Virus record (IMG/VR): IMGVR_UViG_3300031772_000213
Location: 1-28,467 of that record
Strand: one strand, 5' to 3'
From: a virus
Length of the DNA: 28,467 nt
Within the stretch, counting starts at the first letter, position 1; each line of letters begins with the position of its first letter. The notes beneath the pieces were generated by a model, which saw nothing but the letters and a program-made list of their open reading frames with translations, ran no database searches and was not told the origin of the DNA. The translations under genes and the position numbers were made by a program. Of this stretch, positions 1 to 7,270 are shown in pieces.

Positions 1-279
1 AAGAGCAACCCGTTCGGCAACGGAGCCGGAGGAGCAGCGAAGATGGCGAGCAGCGGCAACGACTTCCTGATGAACCCGAGCGGTGGTGGCGGAGCTGGTG
101 GCGGCGGGCAGCCGGCGCCGCAGTTCATGCAGAGTCGTCCTCAGCAAGCCGGCTCCGATCCGGTGAACGCCGGCGACAAGGCGCCCGGTCCGAACACCGC
201 GGCCGAGGTCGTCACGCCGGCAGATCTCGGCGGCACTCAGGGCGTGCAGCACAAGCCCTTCAAGCTCGGAAGCGTCTGA
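1..279 (+). CDS. C-terminal end of a head protein, 5' truncated (possibly portal)
   Basis: The frame is already open at base 1, so the methionine at base 43 is probably internal and only the last 92 residues are present. They form a low-complexity Gly/Pro/Ala/Gln-rich tail with a GGGGAGGGG run and no recognisable fold. Phage portal proteins often end in such disordered tails, and a portal would be expected just upstream of scaffold and capsid genes. That assignment is inference from position only. It could equally be another head protein, or a short gene starting at base 43. Confidence 0.5.
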   Translation, partial: KSNPFGNGAGGAAKMASSGNDFLMNPSGGGGAGGGGQPAPQFMQSRPQQAGSDPVNAGDKAPGPNTAAEVVTPADLGGTQGVQHKPFKLGSV

Positions 280-299
280 GCACGTAGGTCAACGGCGAC

Positions 300-707
300 A
301 TGGGACAACTGAAGGTCGAAGGCGCGCTCATCGCGGGACCGACGTCTGCAACGGACGTCTTTCCCGCAGGCGTGCTTACGCACCCGTTGTCCACGGCGCA
401 GACACCGAAAGGCTTTCAGGTTGGCACCGGCGTCCTGACGCGGCTGCTCAACAGCCCGGCCGTGTTCCTCACGTTTCCCGAGCTGGGCGGCAACGCAGCG
501 GTGACGAAGGCGAACTTCCTCTACATGCGCTCGAGCGCGCCGATGACGTTGCGCCTCACGACGGATGACGGAAGCGGTGGTAGCGTCGTCGCCGTCGAGC
601 CGATGCAAGGGCTCGTGATTCACGAGTACCCCGACAACAAGTTCCTGAAGCTGCTCGAAGTCATGGGCAGCGGACCGCTCGAGTACGCAATCTTCGGCCA
701 GCAGTAG
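300..707 (+). CDS. Small head-region protein, unknown function (135 aa)
   Basis: I do not recognise a family. The 135-residue product is rich in short hydrophobic beta-type stretches and has no signal peptide or transmembrane segment. Its second half reads as alternating strands (for example MTLRLTTDDGSGGSVVAVEP), and it ends in a hydrophobic segment. The start follows the previous stop by 20 bases and has only a weak ribosome site. Placed between a probable portal end and a scaffold-like gene, it is most likely a virion or head-assembly protein, perhaps a decoration or stabilising protein. That role is inferred from position. Confidence 0.6.
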   Translation: MGQLKVEGALIAGPTSATDVFPAGVLTHPLSTAQTPKGFQVGTGVLTRLLNSPAVFLTFPELGGNAAVTKANFLYMRSSAPMTLRLTTDDGSGGSVVAVEPMQGLVIHEYPDNKFLKLLEVMGSGPLEYAIFGQQ

Positions 708-726
708 TTACAAGGAGTCCGCCACC

Positions 727-1410
727 ATGTCCGAGTCCCTCAAGCAGACCTTCGACCGCTCTCCGCCGAACGCGCTTCCCGATGCGTTCCGCATCATCAG
801 GCTCGGGCAGACACTCGCGAGCGACGTCAAGCAGACGATCCGCAAGGCGAACCCCGATGTCGCGGGAGGCAACCCCTCGAACCTCGCGACGCTCGACGTT
901 CTCGATCTGCCCGATGACGCGAAGGCGATGAGCATCGTGCGAGCGTATGCGCGCGCTGGTGCTGGCGGCCTGGGCGAGTTCGTGATCGCAGCGCCGAATG
1001 CGACTCCTGCTGCAGGTCAGGTCGCAGTGGCCCCGAACGGTGACATCGTCTTCCTCGCAGCCGATGCCTACACCAACGTAGACGTGGAGTTCCTGGCTGC
1101 TCGTGGCGACGTCCTCGAAGTAACCGGCCAGGTCGTCGCCAACGTGATGACGCTGCCCGCCGCGGTGACTGCTCGCGGAGTCGTGATGCTCACGTCGATT
1201 TCGTCATCCGTCGGTGGAGCTCCCGGCCCGAAGGTCGTGCTCGCGCCTGGCGCTGGCGCACCGGCAGCGGGTCAGTGTCGGCTGAACTCCGCCAAGAGCA
1301 CGATCTCGTTCGCAGGCGCGGACGCGATCACGAAGGCGACAGCTCGGCTGGTCGTGGTCGCGGAAGCCGACCTGACGTCGCTGCTCGGTTCGGAATCGGC
1401 GCTGGTCTGA
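727..1410 (+). CDS. Head-region protein with an internal beta repeat (227 aa)
   Basis: The gene starts with a good ribosome site (AAGGAG, 8 bases before the ATG). The first 75 residues are mixed helical. The rest is beta-rich and Ala/Val-rich, with two similar segments: PNATPAAGQ followed by IVFLAADAYT near residues 90-115, and PGAGAPAAGQ followed by ISFAGADAIT near residues 175-205. The repeat of PAAGQ plus a hydrophobic strand plus ADAxT suggests a duplicated small beta domain. Such domains are common in phage virion surface proteins, so a decoration or minor head role is plausible but inferred. I cannot name a family. Confidence 0.6.
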   Translation: MSESLKQTFDRSPPNALPDAFRIIRLGQTLASDVKQTIRKANPDVAGGNPSNLATLDVLDLPDDAKAMSIVRAYARAGAGGLGEFVIAAPNATPAAGQVAVAPNGDIVFLAADAYTNVDVEFLAARGDVLEVTGQVVANVMTLPAAVTARGVVMLTSISSSVGGAPGPKVVLAPGAGAPAAGQCRLNSAKSTISFAGADAITKATARLVVVAEADLTSLLGSESALV

Positions 1411-1442
1411 GAGGGCCGGCACAGAAAGGTAACGAGAGGACC

Positions 1443-2225
1443 ATGAACGTAGAAACAATCGCGGGCGCCGGAGGAGAGGCCGCGCCGCCTGCAACCACGC
1501 AACCCGCCGCGGTAGTGGCGGTCGAGCCGCCCGGTACCGGTGGCGACAAGGTCACGCTCGATCGCGAAGCCTTCAACGATCGCATCACGCGGGCGAAGGA
1601 TAGCGCGACGGCGACCGAGCGTGCTCGGCTGAAGGCGATCTTCGGTACCGACGACGCGACCGAGATCGCCAAGATCAAGACCGAGTGGGAAGATCTGAAG
1701 AAGGCCAGTGAGGATGCGAAGCGACAGTCAATGTCGCGCGAGCAGCAGCTCGAGACGGATCTCGCGACAGAGCGAGCCAAGACGGCTGCCGCCGAAGCCC
1801 GCGTCCGGGCTGCCGAAGAAGACCGCGCGTTCACGCAGAACGACGTGAAGATCAAGCGCCTCGCGACCCAGGTGATCGCCGACGAGTACGTCGATGACAT
1901 CGCCACCATCTTCGCGCGGCAAGCGCTGGCGAAGCTGTCCGCGCGTCAGCTCGACAAGCTGACGGACAAGGACATCGAGAAGTGGTTTGTTGACTTCGCG
2001 AAGAAGAAGCCGGCCTTCGCTCGCACGACCGCTGCGGCGGTGGCGCCAGCGCCGGATCGTACCCAGGTCAAGAAGCCGATCACGACGGGCGCACGCCCGG
2101 AGCAGAAGCCAACGGCGAACGGGACACAGACGGCAGCCGGCAAGACGCCGCGCCCTGGTCAGCCGAACTCGATGAGCCGAGGCGAGTTTGAGAAGTTCAA
2201 GCGCGAACGAGGCATCAGCTACTAG
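1443..2225 (+). CDS. Scaffold-like coiled-coil protein (260 aa)
   Basis: The product is highly charged, with a disordered Pro/Ala-rich N-terminus (residues 1-35) and a long central helix rich in E, K, R and A (about 45-135) typical of a coiled coil. A second helical region near 140-185 is followed by a Pro/Thr/Ala-rich linker and a basic C-terminal tail containing SRGEFEKFKRERG. This architecture, directly upstream of the major capsid gene, matches phage scaffolding proteins, whose basic C-terminus binds coat subunits. An upstream in-frame start at 1275 would overlap the previous gene by over 130 bases, so I chose the ATG at 1443 behind GAGAGG. I see no protease motif. Confidence 0.7.
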   Translation: MNVETIAGAGGEAAPPATTQPAAVVAVEPPGTGGDKVTLDREAFNDRITRAKDSATATERARLKAIFGTDDATEIAKIKTEWEDLKKASEDAKRQSMSREQQLETDLATERAKTAAAEARVRAAEEDRAFTQNDVKIKRLATQVIADEYVDDIATIFARQALAKLSARQLDKLTDKDIEKWFVDFAKKKPAFARTTAAAVAPAPDRTQVKKPITTGARPEQKPTANGTQTAAGKTPRPGQPNSMSRGEFEKFKRERGISY

Positions 2226-2375
2226 ACGACCACCCCGGTGCAGGCGTAGGCTCGCACCGTCAAGCAAGCATCGAGGCCAGCCGCCTCCCCCGCCCCCCGC
2301 CAGGCGTGACCGAAAATGGCGTGAAGCACAGCGGCGAAACTCGATCGAAGTCCACCTCAGAAGGAGTCTCCGATC

Positions 2376-3764
2376 ATGTCACTCGTCCTGGGCATCCCGC
2401 CTTCCATCCTGAAGCTCGTGCAAGAAGGCCTGCTCGAGCGTGCGTTCCACGACGGCCTGTTCCCCGCACTCCAGTACCGCGCCGAGGCGATGGTCGAGGA
2501 GTGGCCGGCCAACACGGGTCAGTCGATCTTCATGTCGCGACCGGGCCTGCTCAAGCCCGTCGTGAAGCCGCTGCAGCCGGGAGTCGATCCGATTCCGCAG
2601 GCCGTCAGCTACGAGCAGTGGGAAGCGCGCCTCGATCGGTTCGGGTCGACCATCGACACGCACATGCCGACGAGCGCGACGAGCAACGCCAACCTGTTCC
2701 TGCGCAACATCCACCAGCTCGGATTGCAGGCGGGTCAGTCGCTCAACCGCATCCCGCGCAACTCGCTGTTCAAGGCGTACCTGTCCGGTCAGACGGCGCT
2801 CATCGACGCGACGCTGGCAGGCGACACCACGATCCACGTGGCGAGCGTCAACGGCTTCACGGACGTCGTGATCCCGGGATCGACCGTGCGCCCGGCGCCG
2901 GTGAGCGCGGCAACCCCGCTGCCCATCAGCATCATCGGCGCGGCCGACAACACCGTCGTGGGCTTCGTGCTCGACAACCCGAACGACTCGTTCGGGCCTG
3001 GCGTGCTGACCCTCGGCGCGGCAGTCGGAGCGGCGCTCGCAGCGCGAGCCCCGGTGCTGAGCTCGGCGAAGCCCGACGTGCTGCGCTCGGGTGGTGGTGA
3101 CAGCATCGACGCGATCGGCGCGGCCGACACGTTCGTGCTGCAGGACGCGATCAACGCGGTGAACCGACTGCGCCGGCACAACGTGCAGCCGCACGAGGAC
3201 GGCTACTACCACGCGCACATCAGCCCGGACTCGAACGCGCAGGTCTTCACGGACCCGGCGTTCCAGCGGTTGAACACCGCGCTCCCCGAGCACCACATCT
3301 ACCATGAGGGCTTCATCGGGACGATCAGCGGCATCATGTTCTTCATGAACACGGAGTCGCCGGACAACCTGAACTCGGGTGATCTGACCGCGACCGGCGT
3401 GAAGGCCAAGTACGCCGAGGACATCGGCGCCGAGGTCATCAACGACAGCGGCGTGAAGATCGGCCGCATCTTCGTCAGCGGCCGCGGGGCGCTGTACGAG
3501 AAGTGGCTACCGGAGTCGAACTACATCAGCGAGGCCGGCGTGACCGGCAAGGTCGGTGAGTTCGACGTGGTGAACGGCGGCATCGCGGTGCTGGCCGAGC
3601 GCATCCGGTTGGTGCTGCGCGCGCCGATCGATCGGTTGCAGGATCTCGTCGCGGCGACCTGGTCGATCTCGACCTCGTTCCCGGTGCCGAGCGATGTGAC
3701 GTCGGGCAGCGGCCCGCAGCGCTTCAAGCGCGCGATCGTCATCGAGCACGCGCTCGCCGCCTGA
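2376..3764 (+). CDS. Major capsid protein, N4 gp56-like
   Basis: At 462 residues this is the main head shell subunit (HK97 fold). The best signature is residues 270-320, where YYHAHISPDSN and HEGFIGTISGIMFFMN match the P-domain region of the N4 gp56 major capsid family, in which a 'hPd' motif precedes a G-x-I-G-x-I-x-G strand. Residues about 148-230 look like an inserted beta domain rich in V, T, G and P, giving a subunit somewhat longer than minimal members. AAGGAG lies 9 bases before the ATG. The gene is preceded by a 150-base gap and followed by a strong terminator, as expected for the most highly expressed virion gene. Confidence 0.88.
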   Translation: MSLVLGIPPSILKLVQEGLLERAFHDGLFPALQYRAEAMVEEWPANTGQSIFMSRPGLLKPVVKPLQPGVDPIPQAVSYEQWEARLDRFGSTIDTHMPTSATSNANLFLRNIHQLGLQAGQSLNRIPRNSLFKAYLSGQTALIDATLAGDTTIHVASVNGFTDVVIPGSTVRPAPVSAATPLPISIIGAADNTVVGFVLDNPNDSFGPGVLTLGAAVGAALAARAPVLSSAKPDVLRSGGGDSIDAIGAADTFVLQDAINAVNRLRRHNVQPHEDGYYHAHISPDSNAQVFTDPAFQRLNTALPEHHIYHEGFIGTISGIMFFMNTESPDNLNSGDLTATGVKAKYAEDIGAEVINDSGVKIGRIFVSGRGALYEKWLPESNYISEAGVTGKVGEFDVVNGGIAVLAERIRLVLRAPIDRLQDLVAATWSISTSFPVPSDVTSGSGPQRFKRAIVIEHALAA

Positions 3765-3785
3765 GTGTAGCGGCTGAGAACGACT

Positions 3786-3821
3786 GACGGCTCCGGGGCA
3801 ACCTGGGGCCGTCATCGTTTT
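3786..3821 (+). terminator. Rho-independent terminator after the capsid gene
   Basis: A 9-bp stem (GACGGCTCC paired with GGGGCCGTC, one G-U pair) closes a 10-base loop at 3786-3813 and is followed by a short tract ending TTTT at 3821. It begins 21 bases after the capsid stop codon. This should end or attenuate transcripts from the head segment and help keep capsid mRNA separate from downstream genes. Confidence 0.75.
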
Positions 3822-3822
3822 G

Positions 3823-3831
3823 TGATAGCTT
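3823..3831 (+). promoter_or_regulatory. Extended -10-like element TGATAGCTT
   Basis: The sequence TG-A-TAGCTT fits an extended -10 promoter element (TGn plus TAnnnT) and starts two bases after the T tract of the capsid terminator. The same TGATAGC core recurs in the gaps at 12819 and 17849. No convincing -35 box is present, which is usual for extended -10 promoters. The next start codon is at 3879 and has its own ribosome site, so a leader of about 40 bases is implied. The promoter role is inference. Confidence 0.4.
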
Positions 3832-3878
3832 CTCCGAAGGTCAGCGCGGTGAGAGGCGCTGCTTGGAAAAGGAAGCCG

Positions 3879-4235
3879 ATGCCACGCAAGCCGAAAGAAC
3901 AGAGCCAGGCCGAGCAAGATCCGTTCGAGGTTGACGCGAACGTGGTCGACGCCGACAACCTCAACGCGTCGCAGCCGGTGATTCCGCTCGTGCCCGAGTC
4001 ACGTGAGAACCCAAGCTCGTTCACTGCACCGGTCATTGCTCCGATCTCCGCGACAGCCCCGCTCGCCGCGCTGCAGATCGTGAAGACGTACCGAGTGCGC
4101 AACGGTGGACCGATCATGCACCGCGGGCAGATGACGAACTTGAAGCAGGGCAAGGTGATCGACGAGCGTTTCTACGACGTCGCTCGGTTGCGCGAGCAGG
4201 GCATCGATCTCGAGCCGATTCCGCCGACGCCGTAA
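3879..4235 (+). CDS. Small protein after the capsid gene, unknown function (118 aa)
   Basis: The first 65 residues are charged and Pro/Ala-rich, probably disordered. The conserved-looking part is residues 68-115, where a beta strand (IVKTYRVRNGG) leads into HRGQMTNLKQGKVIDERFYD and LREQGIDLEPI. Small proteins of this form lie just after capsid genes in other phages, but I cannot attach a proven function. A GTG at 3822 is in frame but sits in the terminator tract without a ribosome site. I chose the ATG at 3879, which has AAGGAAG about 4 bases upstream. A head-decoration or connector role is possible. Confidence 0.65.
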   Translation: MPRKPKEQSQAEQDPFEVDANVVDADNLNASQPVIPLVPESRENPSSFTAPVIAPISATAPLAALQIVKTYRVRNGGPIMHRGQMTNLKQGKVIDERFYDVARLREQGIDLEPIPPTP

Positions 4236-4246
4236 GGAGCTGAGCC

Positions 4247-4648
4247 GTGTCGTTCACTGCCGAGGAGAAGGTCAGCATCCGGCATCACATGGGCTACTTG
4301 AACGTGGCCGCGTCGCAGACCTTCGTCCTCGGTTCACCCGCCGCGCTCGAGACGCAGTTCATCATCGAGGGCGCGATGGACAAGGTCTTGCTGGCAGCCG
4401 AGCCGCAGGTGCGCCGTCACATGCAGATCCTCGACAAGATCGAGGAGCAGATGATTGGCGACCAGGAGATCTTGGCGGTGGACGTCGTCGGCGAGATCAC
4501 GCTGCGCAAGACTGAGATGCCGGAGCTGCGCAAGGAGTACAAGTATTGGCAGGCCAGCTTGGCGAACCTGCTTGGCGTGTACCCCAACCCATTCGACAAG
4601 CGCTTCGACGCGACGGCGGGCGGCGTGAACGTGCCAGTAAATCACTGA
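4247..4648 (+). CDS. Head-tail connector-like protein (133 aa)
   Basis: The product is largely helical and starts with FTAEEKVSIRHHMGYLNV, a pattern seen at the start of small phage neck-region proteins. Two long helices (about 40-70 and 85-110) are followed by a turn with NLLGVYPNPFDKRF. Its length and its place between capsid and tail-completion genes fit a neck or head-completion subunit. The start is GTG with AAGGAG 7 bases upstream; no ATG gives a comparable product. The family assignment is from general resemblance and context, so I hold it loosely. Confidence 0.6.
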   Translation: MSFTAEEKVSIRHHMGYLNVAASQTFVLGSPAALETQFIIEGAMDKVLLAAEPQVRRHMQILDKIEEQMIGDQEILAVDVVGEITLRKTEMPELRKEYKYWQASLANLLGVYPNPFDKRFDATAGGVNVPVNH

Positions 4649-4651
4649 GAC

Positions 4652-4681
4652 GTGACAAGCGAACCGGGTGGCCGCTATGCT
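4652..4681 (+). promoter_or_regulatory. Sigma-70-like promoter candidate
   Basis: In the 58-base gap after 4648 there is GTGACA (4652-4657), an 18-base spacer, and TATGCT (4676-4681). Five of six positions match the -35 consensus and four of six match the -10. The ATG at 4707 follows with an AAGGAG ribosome site. It is one of few gaps in the window with both boxes visible. Confidence 0.4.
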
Positions 4682-4706
4682 GCGGTCTCCCTGAAGGAGT
4701 GACGAC

Positions 4707-5267
4707 ATGTCGCAGCTGTTCTTGATCAACAACATCCGGGTCGGCCTGAACTTCCGCTTCGCAGGGGAACTGATCGACACCGCGATCGAAGACCCGACGC
4801 CGATCACTGACGCGGGCGGTGTGCTCGTGGTGTCGATCCCGGTAGTGGCAACGGCCGCGGCGAAGGCGCGGGCAATCAAGCTGCAGGGTGGTGACCCGAA
4901 CATGATGGCGGGGATCATGCTCGCGAGCGTAGGCGCGACGGCTGATGCCGCCGCGATTGCTGCCGCTCAAGCGGACGCGACGCAGGCGCTTGCCGATGCC
5001 GCAACGGCGCAGGGCACTGCCGATGCGGCGGTACCATCGGCGAGCGTGCAGACGGGCGTCGGGACGCTGGTCGCGGGTACGCTCAACGTGCCGACGGCAA
5101 ACATCACGGCGGGTTCGGTGATCGTTCCGATCCGCGACGTCGAGGACCTGGTGAACAGTGGCGCGCTGAGCATCAGCGGCATCACGCCCGGTGCACCCGG
5201 GTCATTCGACATCGACTCGGCCAACGGCGCGGACACGTCGTCAGTGAGCTGGCTCGTCATCGGCTGA
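4707..5267 (+). CDS. Alanine-rich coiled-coil virion protein (186 aa), possible head fibre
   Basis: Three regions are visible. Residues 1-70 form a compact mixed domain. Residues about 72-112 are an Ala/Asp/Gln helix (AAAIAAAQADATQALADAAT) with trimeric coiled-coil character. The C-terminal 70 residues are beta-rich with Thr, Ser and Gly and end in SSVSWLVIG. An N-terminal anchor, Ala-rich coiled coil and beta tip is common in phage fibre or decoration proteins. A promoter candidate and AAGGAG precede the start. The fibre role is inferred from architecture. Confidence 0.6.
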   Translation: MSQLFLINNIRVGLNFRFAGELIDTAIEDPTPITDAGGVLVVSIPVVATAAAKARAIKLQGGDPNMMAGIMLASVGATADAAAIAAAQADATQALADAATAQGTADAAVPSASVQTGVGTLVAGTLNVPTANITAGSVIVPIRDVEDLVNSGALSISGITPGAPGSFDIDSANGADTSSVSWLVIG

Positions 5268-5442
5268 GCTTGCGCGATGGCTGACGACACGGCGGCAGAT
5301 CGCTTGGAAGGCATGGCACGAAGGCCAGGCGGGCTTTCCGCCACCGGACGGCCTGACCCTCGAGGGCATGGACGCGGACACGTCCTGGGGCATCCTGGCG
5401 TGGGCAAGGGCTAGCGCAGGCGGCCGGGCTAGTGGACGATAG
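5248..5442 (+). CDS. Start-less short reading frame with SWGILAWA (64 codons)
   Basis: The gap between the flanking genes contains an open frame of coding-like composition with many Trp residues (WKAWHEGQAGFPPPDG, then LEGMDADTSWGILAWARAS). It has no ATG, GTG or TTG near its beginning; the first ATG is in the middle, near base 5368. The preceding gene is in a different frame and its TGA is at 5265-5267. An ATG at 5277 opens a third reading that joins the Trp-rich peptide only through a frameshift. Options are a +1 shift from the previous gene, a CTG start at 5281, or a gene broken by an indel. Its SWxILAWA core recurs at 18063-18089. Confidence 0.35.
   Translation, partial: AGSSSAELARWLTTRRQIAWKAWHEGQAGFPPPDGLTLEGMDADTSWGILAWARASAGGRASGR
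5381..5407 (+). repeat. 27-base near-repeat, copy 1
   Basis: This copy matches 18063-18089 at 24 of 27 positions, including a perfect final 16 bases (ATCCTGGCGTGGGCAA). Both copies lie in unassigned DNA just upstream of a gene start, and both can be read as SWxILAWA. Confidence 0.65.
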
Positions 5443-5445
5443 AGC

Positions 5446-6009
5446 GTGCCCCGACCCCGACCCCTGTTCCCGTACGAGGCGAAGCGAGCGCTCGCTCAAC
5501 GCCTCTCGCCGTTGGCGAACCGCATCCGGCAGTTCGCGACGAAGTTCGGCATCCGGTCACGGCGCGTGTTCCTGGTCTGGACCGAGTACACCGGCAGTGA
5601 GCGTGGTGAGGGCACCGAGACGGAGATCGCTCGGCTCGAGATCTTGCCGACGCCGCGCGTGAGCGAGCTGACGGCGATTCAGTTCCAGGCCTTCAGCGCT
5701 GGCACGTTGCCGACCGGGTCGGTACGCGTTGATCTCATCAGCGCGCTGCTCGCGCAGGAGACGTTGATGGGCGAACTACCACCAGCGACGAAGAAGATCG
5801 GTGGCCGCATCCGAGAGTCGTACGACTTCTTCTACGAGGTTGTGGAGGACAACCGCGTGTCGCCGGAGCCGGAGCGAGCGAAGTTCCGGTTGCTCAGCAA
5901 TCCAACGCGGCAAGAAGGCAACGTGTGCTGGGTGATCATGCTCGAGCGTGAGAGCGAAGACAGGCGACCGAACGGGCAGAGCAACTACGGCACCGACAAG
6001 GACGACTGA
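5446..6009 (+). CDS. Neck or head-completion protein, unknown family (187 aa)
   Basis: The product starts with a basic segment (PRPRPLFPYEAKRALAQRL) followed by a helical region and a beta-rich core (VFLVWTEYTG, ARLEILPTPRVSEL). The C-terminal third is charged and ends in NGQSNYGTDKDD. The start is GTG without a clear Shine-Dalgarno site, right after the TAG of the preceding short frame. Its stop overlaps the next start (TGATG), indicating translational coupling. Position between connector-like genes and the tail-completion gene suggests a head-tail joining role. I do not recognise the family. Confidence 0.6.
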   Translation: MPRPRPLFPYEAKRALAQRLSPLANRIRQFATKFGIRSRRVFLVWTEYTGSERGEGTETEIARLEILPTPRVSELTAIQFQAFSAGTLPTGSVRVDLISALLAQETLMGELPPATKKIGGRIRESYDFFYEVVEDNRVSPEPERAKFRLLSNPTRQEGNVCWVIMLERESEDRRPNGQSNYGTDKDD

Positions 6010-6530
6010 TGCCTGCTTTCAACATCGAGCTGAAGGATGCGGCCGGCTTCATCGACTCGAAGCTCGGCCCGGCAATCCGTGAAGGCGCGAAGCGCGGGTT
6101 GTTCTCCGCCGCGTTGCGCATGGTGCAGGAGATCCAGCTCCGCACGATCCCAGCGACGGTGCCGCAGCCGAGTGCGCGCGGATTCTACAAGGCGGCGTGG
6201 CGCGCCGAGGAGACGCCCGACGGCGCTGAGTTCTTCAACACGATGCCCTATGCCGCGATGATCGAGTACGGCGTGCGAGCGGGTAACGTGAAGATCGGAA
6301 CCGGGATGATCTCGAGCCTGGCCGACTGGGTGAAGATGAAGGGCCTGGCGCGCGACACGAACGAGGCGTGGCACATCGCGTGGGCAATCGCCAAGGACAT
6401 GCGGAAGCGCGGCATCTTCAACAAGGGAACGGGCCTGCGCATCATGGAACGCGCGAGCGTTCATCTTCCGCAGATCGTGCAAGAGGAAGTCGAGCGCGAA
6501 GTCGAGCGTGCGCTCGGTGGTAAGCTCTGA
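6009..6530 (+). CDS. Tail completion protein, HK97 gp10-like
   Basis: The 173-residue product has the layout of gp10-like tail-completion proteins: an N-terminal helix, a central segment MPYAAMIEYGVRAG resembling the conserved 'Ya..vEyG' motif, and a helix AWAIAKDMRKRGIFN, where such proteins usually carry a hydrophobic helix ending near R-G-I. The C-terminus is a charged helix (VEREVERALGG). In HK97-type phages this protein helps finish the head-tail interface. It overlaps the previous stop by one base (TGATG). The family call rests on these short motifs and position. Confidence 0.7.
   Translation: MPAFNIELKDAAGFIDSKLGPAIREGAKRGLFSAALRMVQEIQLRTIPATVPQPSARGFYKAAWRAEETPDGAEFFNTMPYAAMIEYGVRAGNVKIGTGMISSLADWVKMKGLARDTNEAWHIAWAIAKDMRKRGIFNKGTGLRIMERASVHLPQIVQEEVEREVERALGGKL
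6518..6526 (+). promoter_or_regulatory. Extended -10-like element TGGTAAGCT
   Basis: TG-G-TAAGCT lies at the end of the preceding coding region, only 7 bases before the ATG at 6534, which has no visible Shine-Dalgarno site. If used, it would give an essentially leaderless mRNA. It overlaps codons (GGT AAG CTC), so it could be coincidence. Confidence 0.25.
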
Positions 6531-6533
6531 GCC

Positions 6534-7229
6534 ATGGCCGAAGATCCTGGCTTCACCTTCGTCGGCGAGATGCTCGGGACCGTGTTCCCACCGCGACCAC
6601 CCGTGGCGCTGCCGACGATCGAGGCACGTACCGCGGCGCTGCGTGCCCTCGCGAGCTACCTCGCGACGTTGCGCTTCATGCGACCCGGGTTCGAGGGCTC
6701 GCCGTTCCCGGTGGAGTTCCGCGTCAAGCGCGAAGACATCCACATCGAGCAGCCCGATGGCGTGGTCGAGCTGCGCTTCCCGAGCATCGCCTTCCTCGGC
6801 GGGCGAGGGACCTACGACTGGTTCCGCCTCGGCGGCCCGTACCTGTTCGAGGAAACCTTCAACTGCTTTGCGCCGGGCACGGTGCTCGCGTGGATGGGTG
6901 ACTACGTCGAGGACTTCACGATTGAGTGCTGGGCGAGCAAGAAGCCGGAACGGCGTGCGATGATCGCCGGCATCGAAGCAGCGATGCTGCGAAGTGAATC
7001 GAGCACGGCGATCAGCTTCCGGCTGACCGAGTTCTTCGGGATCGTTGCCGTCTACAACCTCAGCCAACGGGAGTTGAACGAGGACGAGGCGGTGCGGAAC
7101 CGGCGCCGGGCGATGCTCTACGTGAACCTCCGGGTCCCCGTGGTGGAGCTGGTAAACGCCGTGACCCTGAAGCCCTACGTGCGTCTTGTTGTGGCTGATA
7201 CAGGCTTGCTCGCGGAGATCGATCCGTAG
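6534..7229 (+). CDS. Probable tail terminator or tail-completion protein (231 aa)
   Basis: The 231-residue product is rich in beta strands and aromatic residues, with a central region (residues 65-130) containing FRVKREDIHIEQPDGVVELR and GTYDWFRLGGPYLFEETFN. The C-terminus has RRRAMLYVNLRVPVVELVN, a strand pair of the kind seen in tail terminator folds. It lies immediately before the sheath gene, where contractile-tailed phages usually encode the protein capping tube and sheath. No family signature is certain, so the role is inferred from synteny. No Shine-Dalgarno site is visible; a TAAGCT box ends 7 bases before the start. Confidence 0.55.
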   Translation: MAEDPGFTFVGEMLGTVFPPRPPVALPTIEARTAALRALASYLATLRFMRPGFEGSPFPVEFRVKREDIHIEQPDGVVELRFPSIAFLGGRGTYDWFRLGGPYLFEETFNCFAPGTVLAWMGDYVEDFTIECWASKKPERRAMIAGIEAAMLRSESSTAISFRLTEFFGIVAVYNLSQRELNEDEAVRNRRRAMLYVNLRVPVVELVNAVTLKPYVRLVVADTGLLAEIDP

Positions 7230-7270
7230 GCCGCTAGACGAGGGCGGGACTGCGTGCGAGCATCCGGCCC

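Noticed and set aside
2236-2259. Hairpin CGGTGC / GCACCG in the gap before the capsid gene, as a terminator
   Set aside because: The stem is 6 bp with a 12-base loop and no T tract follows, so it does not fit an intrinsic terminator.
2379-3305. Antisense 308-codon frame and a + strand frame from 2306 over the capsid gene
   Set aside because: Both are Arg-rich shadows of the capsid protein, whose motifs and ribosome site are clear.
5985-7067. Antisense reading frame of 360 codons opposite the neck genes
   Set aside because: It crosses two well-supported + strand genes with coupled starts, and its composition is that of a mirror frame.
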